A stretch of 64,000 nucleotides of DNA from Curtobacterium sp. MCBA15_012. GTDB lineage: Bacteria; Actinomycetota; Actinomycetes; Actinomycetales; Microbacteriaceae. Both the position numbers and the translations under genes were made by a program. Location of the stretch: the NCBI RefSeq assembly GCF_001864935.2, contig NZ_CP126267.1:1860001-1924000 (forward strand), read 5' to 3'. Positions 8,186-16,359 of the stretch are shown piece by piece. Each line of letters opens with the position of its first letter. Position 1 is the stretch's first letter. The notes under the pieces are model-generated. The model was not told where the DNA came from and ran no database searches. It was given only the letters and a program-made list of their open reading frames with translations.

Positions 8186-9343
8186 CTACGGCAGCGGCCC
8201 CAGCTCGGCCGCCGCGATCGTCCGGGCTGCCGAGTCGCGCGTCGACGGGTGGTACTGGCCGGCGCGGACGTCACGGGCGAGCCGCGACAACTCCGACGTC
8301 GCCGCGTACGCGGAGCCGCCGACCACGCGCATCGCCTCGTCCACGACGTGCCGCGCCGCGTCGACCGTCCGCGCCTTCGTCCCGACGAGCAGCGGGAACC
8401 ACCGCGCGCCGAGGTCGTCGCCGTCGTCCACCGACCGTGCGAGCGACCCGACCTGCAGCGCGACCGCGTCGACGGCACCGCGCATGTCGGCGACCGCCCG
8501 ACGGACGTCCGGGTCCTGCGACCGCGCGACGCCATCCCGGCCACGTCGACCGGACACCGCCGCGACCGCCAGCTCCACCGCGCGGGACGCGACGCCGACG
8601 TACACCGCGGCGACGAGCAGCTCGAACGCGGCGAAGATCCCGAAGACGAGCGGGTCGGCGGTCGGACCCACGGGCAGCGACCGCACGATGCGCTCGGCCG
8701 GGACGTGCACGCCGAGCAGTCGGGTCGTGCGGCTCTGCGTCGCGCGCATGCCGAGCGTGTCCCAGTCGTCCACGTGCTCGACGTCGCCGTCCGAGCGGAG
8801 CACGAACCCGTGCACGAGCCGCGGCTCGGGACCGGTGGTGTCCTTGCCGAAGACGCTCAGCACGTCCCAGGCCGGTGCGAGGGACGTGGACACCTTCGTG
8901 CCGGTGAAGCGGTAGCCGCCGTCGCCGTCCGGCTCCGCCGTCGTCGACGAGTCGAACAGGACGGCGTCGTTGTCGGGTTCGCTCACCCCGAACGCGAGCA
9001 GGTGGTCGTCCGCCGCGTGGTCGGTGACGGTCTGGAGGAACGCCCCGCCCCGCGCGGACACGCTGCGGGCCGCCTGCACCCACACCTGGTGCATCCCGAG
9101 CCCGAGCGCGGTCGCCGGCGCCGCCTGCGCGAGGCGCTGCTGGAGCGCGACGGTCGCGGCGAGGCCGAGGCCCGAGCCGCCCTGCTCGACGGGCACACCG
9201 ATCCGGAGCCACCCGGCGGCGCGGAGCTCGTCGAGGTCCTCGGTGCAGAACGTGTTCTCGGCGTCGTACCGCGGGGCCCGCTCGGCGATCCGCGCGAGCA
9301 GGTCGTCCGGCAGGGTCCAGCCCGGCGAGGTGGCCTTCGTCAT
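8186..9343 (-). CDS. acyl-CoA dehydrogenase family flavoprotein
   Basis: 385 residues with an acyl-CoA dehydrogenase fold: an N-terminal helical part (PVEQGGSGLGLAATVALQQRLAQ), a middle beta domain with GFVLRSDGDVEHVDDWDTLGMRATQS, and a C-terminal helical bundle. The GMRATQS segment corresponds to the FAD/substrate-binding G-x-R-x-T-x-S region of the family. The catalytic Glu cannot be assigned with confidence, so it could be an acyl-CoA dehydrogenase or a flavin monooxygenase-like relative acting on another substrate. It is divergent from the SGNH hydrolase, with only 23 bp between the two start codons; ATG9343 has TAGTCT 6 nt upstream, suggesting a leaderless transcript. Confidence 0.8.
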   Translation of the reverse strand: MTKATSPGWTLPDDLLARIAERAPRYDAENTFCTEDLDELRAAGWLRIGVPVEQGGSGLGLAATVALQQRLAQAAPATALGLGMHQVWVQAARSVSARGGAFLQTVTDHAADDHLLAFGVSEPDNDAVLFDSSTTAEPDGDGGYRFTGTKVSTSLAPAWDVLSVFGKDTTGPEPRLVHGFVLRSDGDVEHVDDWDTLGMRATQSRTTRLLGVHVPAERIVRSLPVGPTADPLVFGIFAAFELLVAAVYVGVASRAVELAVAAVSGRRGRDGVARSQDPDVRRAVADMRGAVDAVALQVGSLARSVDDGDDLGARWFPLLVGTKARTVDAARHVVDEAMRVVGGSAYAATSELSRLARDVRAGQYHPSTRDSAARTIAAAELGPLP

Positions 9344-9349
9344 GGCACG

Positions 9350-9359
9350 AGACTACGGT
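9350..9359. promoter_or_regulatory. two overlapping divergent -10 elements
   Basis: On the minus strand TAGTCT (9355-9350) ends 6 nt before the acyl-CoA dehydrogenase ATG. On the plus strand TACGGT (9354-9359) ends 7 nt before the SGNH hydrolase GTG. The two hexamers share the TA at 9354-9355. Neither start codon has a Shine-Dalgarno. This matches the TAnnnT plus 6-7 nt layout of actinobacterial leaderless promoters. Confidence 0.6.
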
Positions 9360-9366
9360 CGCACCT

Positions 9367-10158
9367 GTGTCAGATCGTCATCCGTGGTCCAGGTACGTCG
9401 CGATCGGTGACTCGTTCACCGAGGGGATCGGCGACCCCGACCCCACCGCCCGGGGCGGCCACCGCGGGTGGGCGGACCGCGTCGCCGAGGTGCTCGCCGC
9501 CCGGACCGACGACTTCGCCTACGCGAACCTCGCGGTCCGCGGGCGGCTCCTCGGGCAGATCGTCGACGAACAGGTCGAGCCGGCCCTCGCGCTCCGCCCG
9601 GACCTCGTCACGGTGTCCGCGGGGGGCAACGACATCATCCGCCCCGGTTCGGACCCGGACGAGCTCGCCGAGCGGTTCGACCGCATGGTCGAGCGGCTCC
9701 GGAGCGGCGGGGCGACCGTGGTGCTCTTCACCGGCCCGGACGTCGGCATGACGCCGGTCCTCGGCATGGTCCGGGGCAAGACGGCGGTCTACAACGAGAA
9801 CCTGCACGCGATCGCGCTGAAGCACGGCGCACGCGTGGCCGACATGTGGGCGCTCCGGGTGCTCCGGGACCCGCGGATGTGGGCGCCGGACCGACTGCAC
9901 CACTCCCCGACCGGCCACGCGACGGTCGCGGCCGCGGTGCTCGACACCCTCGGCGTCGACCACGGGCTCGCGCCGTCGACGCCCGAGCCGCTCGAGGCCC
10001 GGCCGTGGCGCGAGGCCCGCGTCGAGGACCTCGGCTGGGCGCGCGAGTACCTCGTGCCGTGGGTCGTGCGCCGGATCCGGCACACGTCCTCCGGCGACGG
10101 GATCAGCGCCAAGCGTCCCGAGCTGCAGCCCGTCGACCGGCGCTCCACGACCCCGTAG
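9367..10158 (+). CDS. SGNH/GDSL-family hydrolase
   Basis: Esterase/lipase-type serine hydrolase of 263 residues. Block I AIGDSFTEG near the N-terminus supplies the nucleophile Ser. Block II is ANLAVRGRLL, block III is SAGGNDI, and block V PDRLHHSPTGH holds the catalytic Asp and His. No signal peptide, so probably cytoplasmic. The substrate is unknown. Starts at GTG9367, probably leaderless. Converges on the serine hydrolase gene at 10246. Confidence 0.9.
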   Translation: MSDRHPWSRYVAIGDSFTEGIGDPDPTARGGHRGWADRVAEVLAARTDDFAYANLAVRGRLLGQIVDEQVEPALALRPDLVTVSAGGNDIIRPGSDPDELAERFDRMVERLRSGGATVVLFTGPDVGMTPVLGMVRGKTAVYNENLHAIALKHGARVADMWALRVLRDPRMWAPDRLHHSPTGHATVAAAVLDTLGVDHGLAPSTPEPLEARPWREARVEDLGWAREYLVPWVVRRIRHTSSGDGISAKRPELQPVDRRSTTP

Positions 10159-10245
10159 GCACGATCCGGCACGCGCTGCCGTGAGCCCGGCCGCGCGGGC
10201 GCCGTCGGCGCGGCCGGGTGGCAACCGACGCCGCTCCGGCCCCCG

Positions 10246-11640
10246 TCAGTCGGCGGGACGGCGGAGCGTCAACGGTCCGTCGTGCAGCGGCTGCGTCGCC
10301 CACACCGAGGTGGCGGTCCCGGCCGCGACGTCGAGCCGCACGTGCAGCAGGTGCGGCGTCTCGACGAACCGCACGTCCAGCTGCACCGCCCCGTCGGTGT
10401 CGACCGCGGCACTCGCGGCGAGCGGGCCCTCGACCCGCCACTCCCCCACGCCGACCGGTGCGGACAGGATGCCGCCGTCGACGTCGAGCGTGACCCGCCA
10501 GCCGTCGGCGTCCGCCGCGAGGCGGACCCCGTCCACCACGCCGGTCGCGTCGTACGAGCCGGCCGCGTCGTCGGTCGGTGCCGACCCCGCGACGGGAGGC
10601 AGCCCCAGGGCGGCGAGCCGCGCCTCCAGGCCGTCGTCCGCCGTCGTGTCGCGCGCCGCGTCGTCAGCCGCCGCGTCGTCCACCGGGGCGATCGCCGGCA
10701 GGAGGTGTGCCCACGCCGCGTCGAGGACGGCCTGCATGTCCAGGCTCTGCCCGGTGAGCGCGAGGACGACGTCCTGCTCCGGCAGGACCACGCAGAACTG
10801 CCCGTACGCGCCGTCGCCGCGGAAGCCGTGACGCGCCATCCAGAACTGGAAGCCGTAGCCCTGGCTCCAGTCGGGGTTCGCCTCGTCCGGGTTCGCGACC
10901 TGCGCGCTCGTCGCCGCGTCGACCCAGTCCTCGTCGAGGATGCGCTGCCCGTCCCACACGCCGCGCTGCAGGTACAGCTGTCCGAGCGCCGCGACGGCCG
11001 AGGTCGGCGCGTGGCAGCCGCTGAAGCCGAGCTCCGCACCGGTCTCGTCGCGCTTCCACGCCAGGTCGTCGATCCCGAGCGGGTCGAGGAGCCGCGGGCG
11101 GAGCCAGTCCACGAGGGACCCGCCGGTGACCCGCCGGACGATCGCTGCGAGCGTGTAGGTGCAGGGCTGGTTGTAGGCGAAGACGGTGCCGGGCTCCTCG
11201 TCCGGCGGGGTGAGCAGGAAGCCCCGGACCAGGTCGTGCGGGTCGGCGGCGCGGGCCCGGTCGAGGGTCTCCTCGCGGTGCCCGGACGCCATCGCGAGGA
11301 GGTGCCGCACGCGGATCCGTCGACTGCGGTCGTCGGTGACGTCGGCGTCGAGCTCCGGGAAGTACGACAGGACCGTTGCGTCGAGGTCGACCAGGCCCTC
11401 GCGGACGGCGAGCCCGACGCCGGCGGCGGTGAAGCTCTTGCTGAGCGAGTAGAGCAGGTGCACGCGCTCCGGGGCGTACGGGGCCCACCAGCCCTGCGCG
11501 GCGAGCTGCCCGTGCCGGAGCAGCACGATGCTGTGCGGCTCCACGTCGGGCGTCGACTCGAGGGCGTCGAGGAACGCGGACACCCCGCGCGCGTCGATGC
11601 CGAGGGCGGACGGGGTGGACCGGGGGAACGTCGTCGTCAC
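10246..11640 (-). CDS. serine hydrolase, beta-lactamase/PBP-like family
   Basis: 464-residue class C beta-lactamase-related hydrolase. The SxxK nucleophile motif is seen in LLYSLSKSFTAAG at about residue 70, the Y-x-N motif in FAYNQPCTY at about 160. A C-terminal beta domain of roughly 130 residues (with GSYDATG and WRVEGPL) resembles lipocalin-like tails on such enzymes. No signal peptide is visible, so it may act in the cytoplasm. The substrate could be an amide or ester; no antibiotic role can be inferred. GTG11640 is chosen because the family begins there (TTTFPRSTPSALGIDARGV); a weak AGGG lies about 9 nt upstream. Confidence 0.87.
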   Translation of the reverse strand: MTTTFPRSTPSALGIDARGVSAFLDALESTPDVEPHSIVLLRHGQLAAQGWWAPYAPERVHLLYSLSKSFTAAGVGLAVREGLVDLDATVLSYFPELDADVTDDRSRRIRVRHLLAMASGHREETLDRARAADPHDLVRGFLLTPPDEEPGTVFAYNQPCTYTLAAIVRRVTGGSLVDWLRPRLLDPLGIDDLAWKRDETGAELGFSGCHAPTSAVAALGQLYLQRGVWDGQRILDEDWVDAATSAQVANPDEANPDWSQGYGFQFWMARHGFRGDGAYGQFCVVLPEQDVVLALTGQSLDMQAVLDAAWAHLLPAIAPVDDAAADDAARDTTADDGLEARLAALGLPPVAGSAPTDDAAGSYDATGVVDGVRLAADADGWRVTLDVDGGILSAPVGVGEWRVEGPLAASAAVDTDGAVQLDVRFVETPHLLHVRLDVAAGTATSVWATQPLHDGPLTLRRPAD

Positions 11641-11734
11641 GCTGCCGACCCTACGCGAGCACGGGGCGGGTCGGGCGGGTGGACGGGCGGCCCGCGCGCG
11701 GTCGTGTCGGTGTGGCGCGCGGACCGTGCGGGGT

Positions 11735-11772
11735 GTGCGTGCGGACCGGGTGGGTCGTGCGTGCGGACCGGG
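11735..11772. repeat. short direct repeat in the spacer before the D,D-carboxypeptidase stop
   Basis: GTGCGTGCGGACCGGG occurs at 11735-11750 and 11757-11772, 22 nt apart, with a looser third copy just upstream. The spacer (11641-11777) holds no ORF with coding character. Confidence 0.7.
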
Positions 11773-11777
11773 CGCCG

Positions 11778-13016
11778 TCAGGCGTCCGTGCCCTGGAACG
11801 GGTTCGTCCAGCGCCACCACACGCCCGGGTCCTCGATGGGGCGCTCGAGCACGAGCGGCACCGTCACCGGGTCGTGGTCCGACACCGTGAACCGGACCGT
11901 GCCGACCCGTTCGCCCTTCGTCCCGAAGGTCACCTGCTCGAGCGTGGTCTTCGCGGTCACGGTCGTCCTGCCCCAGACGAGCACCTCGGCCGCGCGCGCG
12001 GCCACCGCGTCGGCCTCGTCGCGCCACGGCGTCGAGAACGTGCCGAACGTCTGACCGGCGTGGGTGAGCGTGACGAGATGGAAGTTGTCGGCCACGGACC
12101 GCAGGAGGCGCTGCACGTCGCCGTCGAGGGCCGCGTGGTCCACCCCGCCGAGCATCGCGCCGACCACCGTGACCGTGCGGCCGCCGCGCTCGTACGTCGC
12201 GGCGAACAGCAGACAGGCGCCGGCCTCGTCGAGCGTGCCGGTCTTGATGCCCTCGACGCCGTCCATCCCGAGCAGCTTGTTCGAGTTCTCGATCGCGCCC
12301 GCACCGGGGATCGTCGCCTGCTTCGTCCCGACGACCTCCTTGACGACGGGGTTCGCGAGGGCGAGCTGCCCGAGGTCGACGAGGTCGGTCGCGGTCGAGG
12401 TGTTGCCCGCGTCGAGCCCGGTGGGTTCGCGGATCGTCGTGTGGTCGAGGCCGTGCGCGTCGAGCCACCGGTCGGCAGCCGACCGGTACGCGTCCATCGA
12501 GCCGAACGCCCAGAGCGCGAGGGCACCCGCGTAGTTGTTCGCCGACTTCATGAGCATGACCTGGAGCGTCTGGTACTCGGAGAGCTGCAGCCCCGCCGGC
12601 ATCGGTGCGACCTCGCCGTCCTGGGCGAGGTACTGCGCGTAGAGGGCCTGCATCTGCGCGTCGAACGCGATCGTCGGACCGGCCTGCCCCTGCTGGAGCG
12701 GCTTCGCGTCGAGCACGACGAGCGCCGTGACGACCTTCGAGATGCTCGCGATCGACCGGGGCGTGCGGTCGCCGCTCGTCCGCAGGCTCTCCGGGAAGTC
12801 CGTCGCCTCGACCGCCGTCGCCCCGTACGCGGGGAACGACAGGTCCGGCACCGTCGACGTCGGTGCCGCGTAGGTCGTCGTGCGTGCACTCGCCGGGGCG
12901 AAGGGCACCACGGCCGCGGCGACGAGGTACCCCACGACGAGCAGGAGCACGGCGACGACCGAGATCGTCACCGGCCTCCGGACGGCGGAACGGGGGCGAC
13001 GGACGACTGACGGCAC
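11778..13016 (-). CDS. D-alanyl-D-alanine carboxypeptidase (PBP5/DacA-like)
   Basis: 412-residue penicillin-binding protein that trims peptidoglycan stem peptides outside the membrane. Residues about 15-40 form a hydrophobic segment (VTISVVAVLLLVVGYLVAAAVV) acting as signal or anchor. The three active-site motifs are present: SISK (about 93-96), SANN (about 165) and KTG within GIKTGTLDEAG. There is a normal SxxK-SxN-KTG spacing for the PBP5 class, followed by a C-terminal beta domain. GTG13016 has no Shine-Dalgarno, but TACGCT ends 8 nt upstream. It may form a locus with the serine hydrolase downstream. Confidence 0.9.
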   Translation of the reverse strand: MPSVVRRPRSAVRRPVTISVVAVLLLVVGYLVAAAVVPFAPASARTTTYAAPTSTVPDLSFPAYGATAVEATDFPESLRTSGDRTPRSIASISKVVTALVVLDAKPLQQGQAGPTIAFDAQMQALYAQYLAQDGEVAPMPAGLQLSEYQTLQVMLMKSANNYAGALALWAFGSMDAYRSAADRWLDAHGLDHTTIREPTGLDAGNTSTATDLVDLGQLALANPVVKEVVGTKQATIPGAGAIENSNKLLGMDGVEGIKTGTLDEAGACLLFAATYERGGRTVTVVGAMLGGVDHAALDGDVQRLLRSVADNFHLVTLTHAGQTFGTFSTPWRDEADAVAARAAEVLVWGRTTVTAKTTLEQVTFGTKGERVGTVRFTVSDHDPVTVPLVLERPIEDPGVWWRWTNPFQGTDA

Positions 13017-13036
13017 GGGAGCCGAGCGTAGCGGGG

Positions 13037-13855
13037 TCAGCGGGCCGAGCGCTGGGCGTGCGCGACCGCCCAGAGGCCCACGGCGCTCGCCGCGGCCACG
13101 TTGAGCGAGTCGACGCCGTGGTGCATCGGGATCCGCACCGTCGTGTCGGCGGACCGGATCGCGGCGTCGGTGAGCCCCTGCCCCTCGGTGCCCATCACGA
13201 GGGCGACCCGGTCGGGCACGTCGGCGGCGAAGGCGTCGAGGTCGACCGACCGGTCCGTGAGGGCCATCGCGGCCAGGTGGAAGCCCTGCGCGCGCAGGTC
13301 CTCCCCCGCCGCCGGCCAGTCGCCGATGCGCGTCCACGGGACCTGCAGCACGGTGCCCATGCTCACCCGGACGCTCCTGCGGTAGAGCGGGTCGGCGCAG
13401 CGCGGACTGACGAGCACGGCGTCCGCGCCGAGGCCCGCCACGCTGCGGAACACGGCACCGACGTTCGTGTGGTCCACGATGTCCTCGAGCACGACCACGA
13501 GCCGGGCGTCCCGGACGACCTCGGCGACGCTCGGCAGCGCCGGACGGTGCATCGCGGCGAGGGCTCCGCGGTGCATGTTGAAGCCGGTCAGCTGTTCGAG
13601 CAGGGCGTCCGGCCCGACGAAGACCGGGCCGTCGTGGTCGGCCACGAGCGGCAGCACGCCGTCGAGCCACTTCTCCTGCACGAGGACGCTCCGCGGGACG
13701 TGCCCGGCCCGGACCGCACGTTCGATCACGGTGTTCGACTCGGCGATGTACAGGCCGCCCTCGGGCTCCGACACCCGCCGCAGGGCCACGTCGGTCAACC
13801 GCGCGAAGTCGTCGAGGCGGGGGTCGTCGAGGGAGTCGATGCGGACGGTCTGCAC
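13037..13855 (-). CDS. TrmH/SpoU-type RNA 2'-O-methyltransferase
   Basis: SPOUT-class, SAM-dependent RNA ribose methyltransferase of 272 residues. An N-terminal substrate-binding region precedes the catalytic knot. Family motifs are visible in order: EDIVDHTNVGAVFRSVAGLG (about 148-167), LVMGTEGQGL (about 220) and IPMHHGVDSLNVAAASA (about 245), which form the trefoil-knot SAM site. The target (tRNA or rRNA position) cannot be told. Starts at GTG13855; a minus-strand TACCCT at 13903-13898 could be its -10. Divergent from the sirtuin gene. Confidence 0.92.
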   Translation of the reverse strand: MQTVRIDSLDDPRLDDFARLTDVALRRVSEPEGGLYIAESNTVIERAVRAGHVPRSVLVQEKWLDGVLPLVADHDGPVFVGPDALLEQLTGFNMHRGALAAMHRPALPSVAEVVRDARLVVVLEDIVDHTNVGAVFRSVAGLGADAVLVSPRCADPLYRRSVRVSMGTVLQVPWTRIGDWPAAGEDLRAQGFHLAAMALTDRSVDLDAFAADVPDRVALVMGTEGQGLTDAAIRSADTTVRIPMHHGVDSLNVAAASAVGLWAVAHAQRSAR

Positions 13856-13905
13856 GGGGCTCGTTTCGTGGGAAGGGGGCGGGGCGGTCGGCTGTTGAGG
13901 GTACC

Positions 13906-14763
13906 GTGGACGACGTGCTGACCGACCCGATGCAGGCCGAGCTGGACCGCGTCGTCGACCTGCTCGACGGCAAGCGCTTCGCGGTGCTCTCGGGCGCGGG
14001 GCTCAGCACCGACTCGGGCATCCCGGACTACCGCGGCTCCGGTCGCGTCGTCCGCAAGCCCATGACGTTCCAGGAGTTCCGTGCCGACCCCGCGAAGCGG
14101 CAGCGGTACTGGGCGGGGTCGCACCTCGGCTGGCGCAGCTTCGCCGCCGCCCGTCCGAACGCCGGGCACCGGGCGCTCGCCGGCCTCGAGCAGGCCGGCC
14201 TCGTCACCGGGGTCGTCACGCAGAACGTCGACGGCCTCCACCTCCGCGCCGGGTCACGCCGCGTCGTCGAGATCCACGGGTCGATGGACCGCGCCGTCTG
14301 CCTGACCTGCGGGCAGGTGTTCTCGCGCGCCGACCTCGCCGCCGTGCTCGACCGGGACAACCCGTGGATCGACGACCCCGGGACCGTGCAGCTGCAGCCC
14401 GACGGCGACGTCGAGATCACCGACGTCGAGCGCTTCCGCGTGCCGGACTGCTCGGTGTGCGGCGGCGTCCTCAAGCCCGACGTGGTGTTCTTCGGCGAGT
14501 TCGTCCCGACCGAGAAGTTCCGCGAGGCGGTGTCGATCGTGGCCGAGGCCGACGCGCTGCTCGTGGTCGGCTCGTCGCTCACCGTGAACTCCGGCGTCCG
14601 ACTCGTCGACCACGCCACGCGCCGTCGGCACCCGGTCGTGATCGTCAACCGCGGCGACACCCGGAGCGACCGGCGCGCTGCCGTGAAGGTCGACGCGGGC
14701 ACGACCGAGACGCTCGAGGCGCTGGCCGCGCGGCTCCTGCCGTCTGCGATGATCGAGCGGTGA
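13906..14763 (+). CDS. Sir2-family NAD-dependent protein deacylase
   Basis: Sirtuin of 285 residues that would remove acyl groups from lysine using NAD+. Motifs: GAGLSTDSGIPDYRG (NAD-binding loop, about 30-44), TQNVDGLH (about 104), the catalytic His in EIHGS (about 121), Cys pairs in CLTCGQ and CSVCGG for the structural zinc, LKPDVVFFGE and GSSLTV. The zinc loop carries an unusually long insert between the Cys pairs. Starts at GTG13906 without a Shine-Dalgarno. The stop overlaps the next gene by 4 nt (GTGA), so the two are coupled. Confidence 0.94.
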   Translation: MDDVLTDPMQAELDRVVDLLDGKRFAVLSGAGLSTDSGIPDYRGSGRVVRKPMTFQEFRADPAKRQRYWAGSHLGWRSFAAARPNAGHRALAGLEQAGLVTGVVTQNVDGLHLRAGSRRVVEIHGSMDRAVCLTCGQVFSRADLAAVLDRDNPWIDDPGTVQLQPDGDVEITDVERFRVPDCSVCGGVLKPDVVFFGEFVPTEKFREAVSIVAEADALLVVGSSLTVNSGVRLVDHATRRRHPVVIVNRGDTRSDRRAAVKVDAGTTETLEALAARLLPSAMIER

Positions 14764-15398
14764 CGACGCTCCTGTACCTGGTCCGGCACGGCGAGACCGA
14801 CTGGAACGCGCAACGCCGCATCCAGGGCTCGACGGACATCCCCCTCAACGCGACCGGTCGATCGCAGGCGGCCGCCACGGCACTGCTGCTCGGCCGTCGC
14901 CGGTTCGACGCCGTCGTCGCGTCGCCGCTGTCCCGTGCCGCCGAGACCGGTGCGATCATCGCCGCCCACCTCGGCCTGCCCGCACCGACCACCTACGCCG
15001 GGCTCGCGGAGCGGTCCTACGGCGAGGCCGAGGGGCTGACCGACACCGAGGTCGCCGAGCGCTACCCGGACGACGACGTCCCGGGACGGGAGTCGCGCGC
15101 AGCCCTCGTGGCCCGCGCCACCGAGACCCTGGCCGAGATCGCGGTGCGCTACGACGCCGGCGCGGTCGTCGTCGCCACGCACGGTGCGGTGATCCGCAGC
15201 CTGGTGAACGAGGCCGCGCCCGGGACCGCCGACCGGTACGCGACCCCGATCCGCAACGGTTCGGTGCACGCGTTCCGCTGGGACCCGGAGCGGTTCCGCG
15301 CCGAACTGGTGCGCTTCGACGACCCGATCGACGAGCTGTCGGAGCAGACCGGCGAGGAGCCCTTCGAGCGGCAGAACCCGCTCGAACAGCGCAGCTGA
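14760..15398 (+). CDS. histidine phosphatase (phosphoglycerate mutase-like)
   Basis: 212-residue member of the histidine phosphatase superfamily. The phosphohistidine motif LVRHGETDWN is at about 7-16, SPLSRAAETG at about 57-66, the acid/base region in RSYGEAEGL, and the second catalytic His in THGAVIRSL. It could be a small-molecule phosphatase or a cofactor-dependent mutase; glycolytic mutase function is unlikely given length and context. Starts at GTG14760 overlapping the sirtuin stop. Confidence 0.9.
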   Translation: MTTLLYLVRHGETDWNAQRRIQGSTDIPLNATGRSQAAATALLLGRRRFDAVVASPLSRAAETGAIIAAHLGLPAPTTYAGLAERSYGEAEGLTDTEVAERYPDDDVPGRESRAALVARATETLAEIAVRYDAGAVVVATHGAVIRSLVNEAAPGTADRYATPIRNGSVHAFRWDPERFRAELVRFDDPIDELSEQTGEEPFERQNPLEQRS

Positions 15399-15547
15399 CC
15401 CGCTCGGACGCAGCACGCCCCCACCTCCGACGGTGGACAGCCCGGTGCGGCGCGCGCGACGCCCCGGGCCCCGCGGGGCTACGCTCCGTCCCACGGGCGA
15501 CCTGACGGCCGCCCGTGGCGTCCGACGACGTGCGGGAGGGGGACGCG

Positions 15548-16267
15548 ATGACGGATCGACCTCCCGACGACGCCGCCGCGACGGACGACGACCTCGCGCG
15601 TGCCTTCGGACCGGACACCGCGTCGGTCCGCACCGCCACGCCGCGGCAGCGGATCCGCCGTGGGACCGTCATCGGGATCGGGGTGCTGCTCACCGCCGCG
15701 GTCCTCGCCGCCGCACTGTGGACGATCATCGGCCGCGTGCAGGACGGCGTCGGCGGCGTGTTCCCCCGGCCCGAGGCCGCACTCGCGCGGTTCAGCACCG
15801 CTGCGGCCGCGATCGACGGCGTGCAGCAGGTCCTCGACGGCACGACCGAGAAACGGGCCTTCGCGGCGTACGACGTCACGGCGACCGTCGTCCTCGCCGA
15901 CGACGCCGCGCCGATCGACCAGACCGCCGTGGTCCGAGCCGTCAGCGCCGCGGCGGACGACGCCGGCGGGAACGGCGTCCGCGTCGGGGCCGTCGTGGTC
16001 GCCGGGAACCTGTCGGTCGGGGTCACCGCGGACACCGTCCTGAGCACACAGCGGTTGGACGTCGCTCGCACGGTCGCCGCGATCGGTGGCGTGGCCGCCG
16101 TCCGGTGCTCGGTCGGGGCGGAGCGCACGGCCGCGGACCCCACCCGGCAGCGGATCGAGGTCGTCATGGGCGGGACCGGGGCCGCGCTCGACACGATCGT
16201 GGCGACGGCGTCGGAGCGCGCGCACGGCGTGTTCCCGGGGGCGACCGTGGTGTCGTCGCCGAACTGA
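15548..16267 (+). CDS. single-pass membrane protein of unknown function
   Basis: 239 residues. After a charged N-terminus of about 40 residues there is one membrane segment (VIGIGVLLTAAVLAAALW, about 42-59), then an extracytoplasmic region made of two similar-looking halves, each with an alpha/beta pattern (AAYDVTATVVLADD... and QRIEVVMGGTG...). ATG15548 has a strong GGGAGGGGGA Shine-Dalgarno; the reading frame extends upstream to 15515. A TACGCT at 15480-15485 could be its -10. I do not recognise a family; it could be a small envelope lipoprotein-like factor, but no lipobox Cys is seen. Confidence 0.8.
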   Translation: MTDRPPDDAAATDDDLARAFGPDTASVRTATPRQRIRRGTVIGIGVLLTAAVLAAALWTIIGRVQDGVGGVFPRPEAALARFSTAAAAIDGVQQVLDGTTEKRAFAAYDVTATVVLADDAAPIDQTAVVRAVSAAADDAGGNGVRVGAVVVAGNLSVGVTADTVLSTQRLDVARTVAAIGGVAAVRCSVGAERTAADPTRQRIEVVMGGTGAALDTIVATASERAHGVFPGATVVSSPN

Positions 16268-16299
16268 CCGCACGGGTCTGCCGCACGTGCGCCCGCCAG

Positions 16300-16353
16300 G
16301 TCGGACCGCGCGGGGCCGGACCGTCGGACCGCGCGGGGCCGGACCGTCGGACC
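16300..16353. repeat. 23-nt tandem repeat at a convergent gene junction
   Basis: Copies at 16300-16322 and 16323-16345 are identical, followed by 8 nt of a third. They sit between the membrane protein stop (16267) and the glycosyltransferase stop (16360). The unit itself contains GGTCGG/CCGGACC-type inverted half-sites. Confidence 0.85.
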
Positions 16354-16359
16354 GGGAGG

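Noticed and set aside
10246..13016. Beta-lactam resistance locus
   Set aside because: The two serine enzymes are a generic serine hydrolase and a PBP5-like carboxypeptidase; nothing indicates a secreted beta-lactamase.
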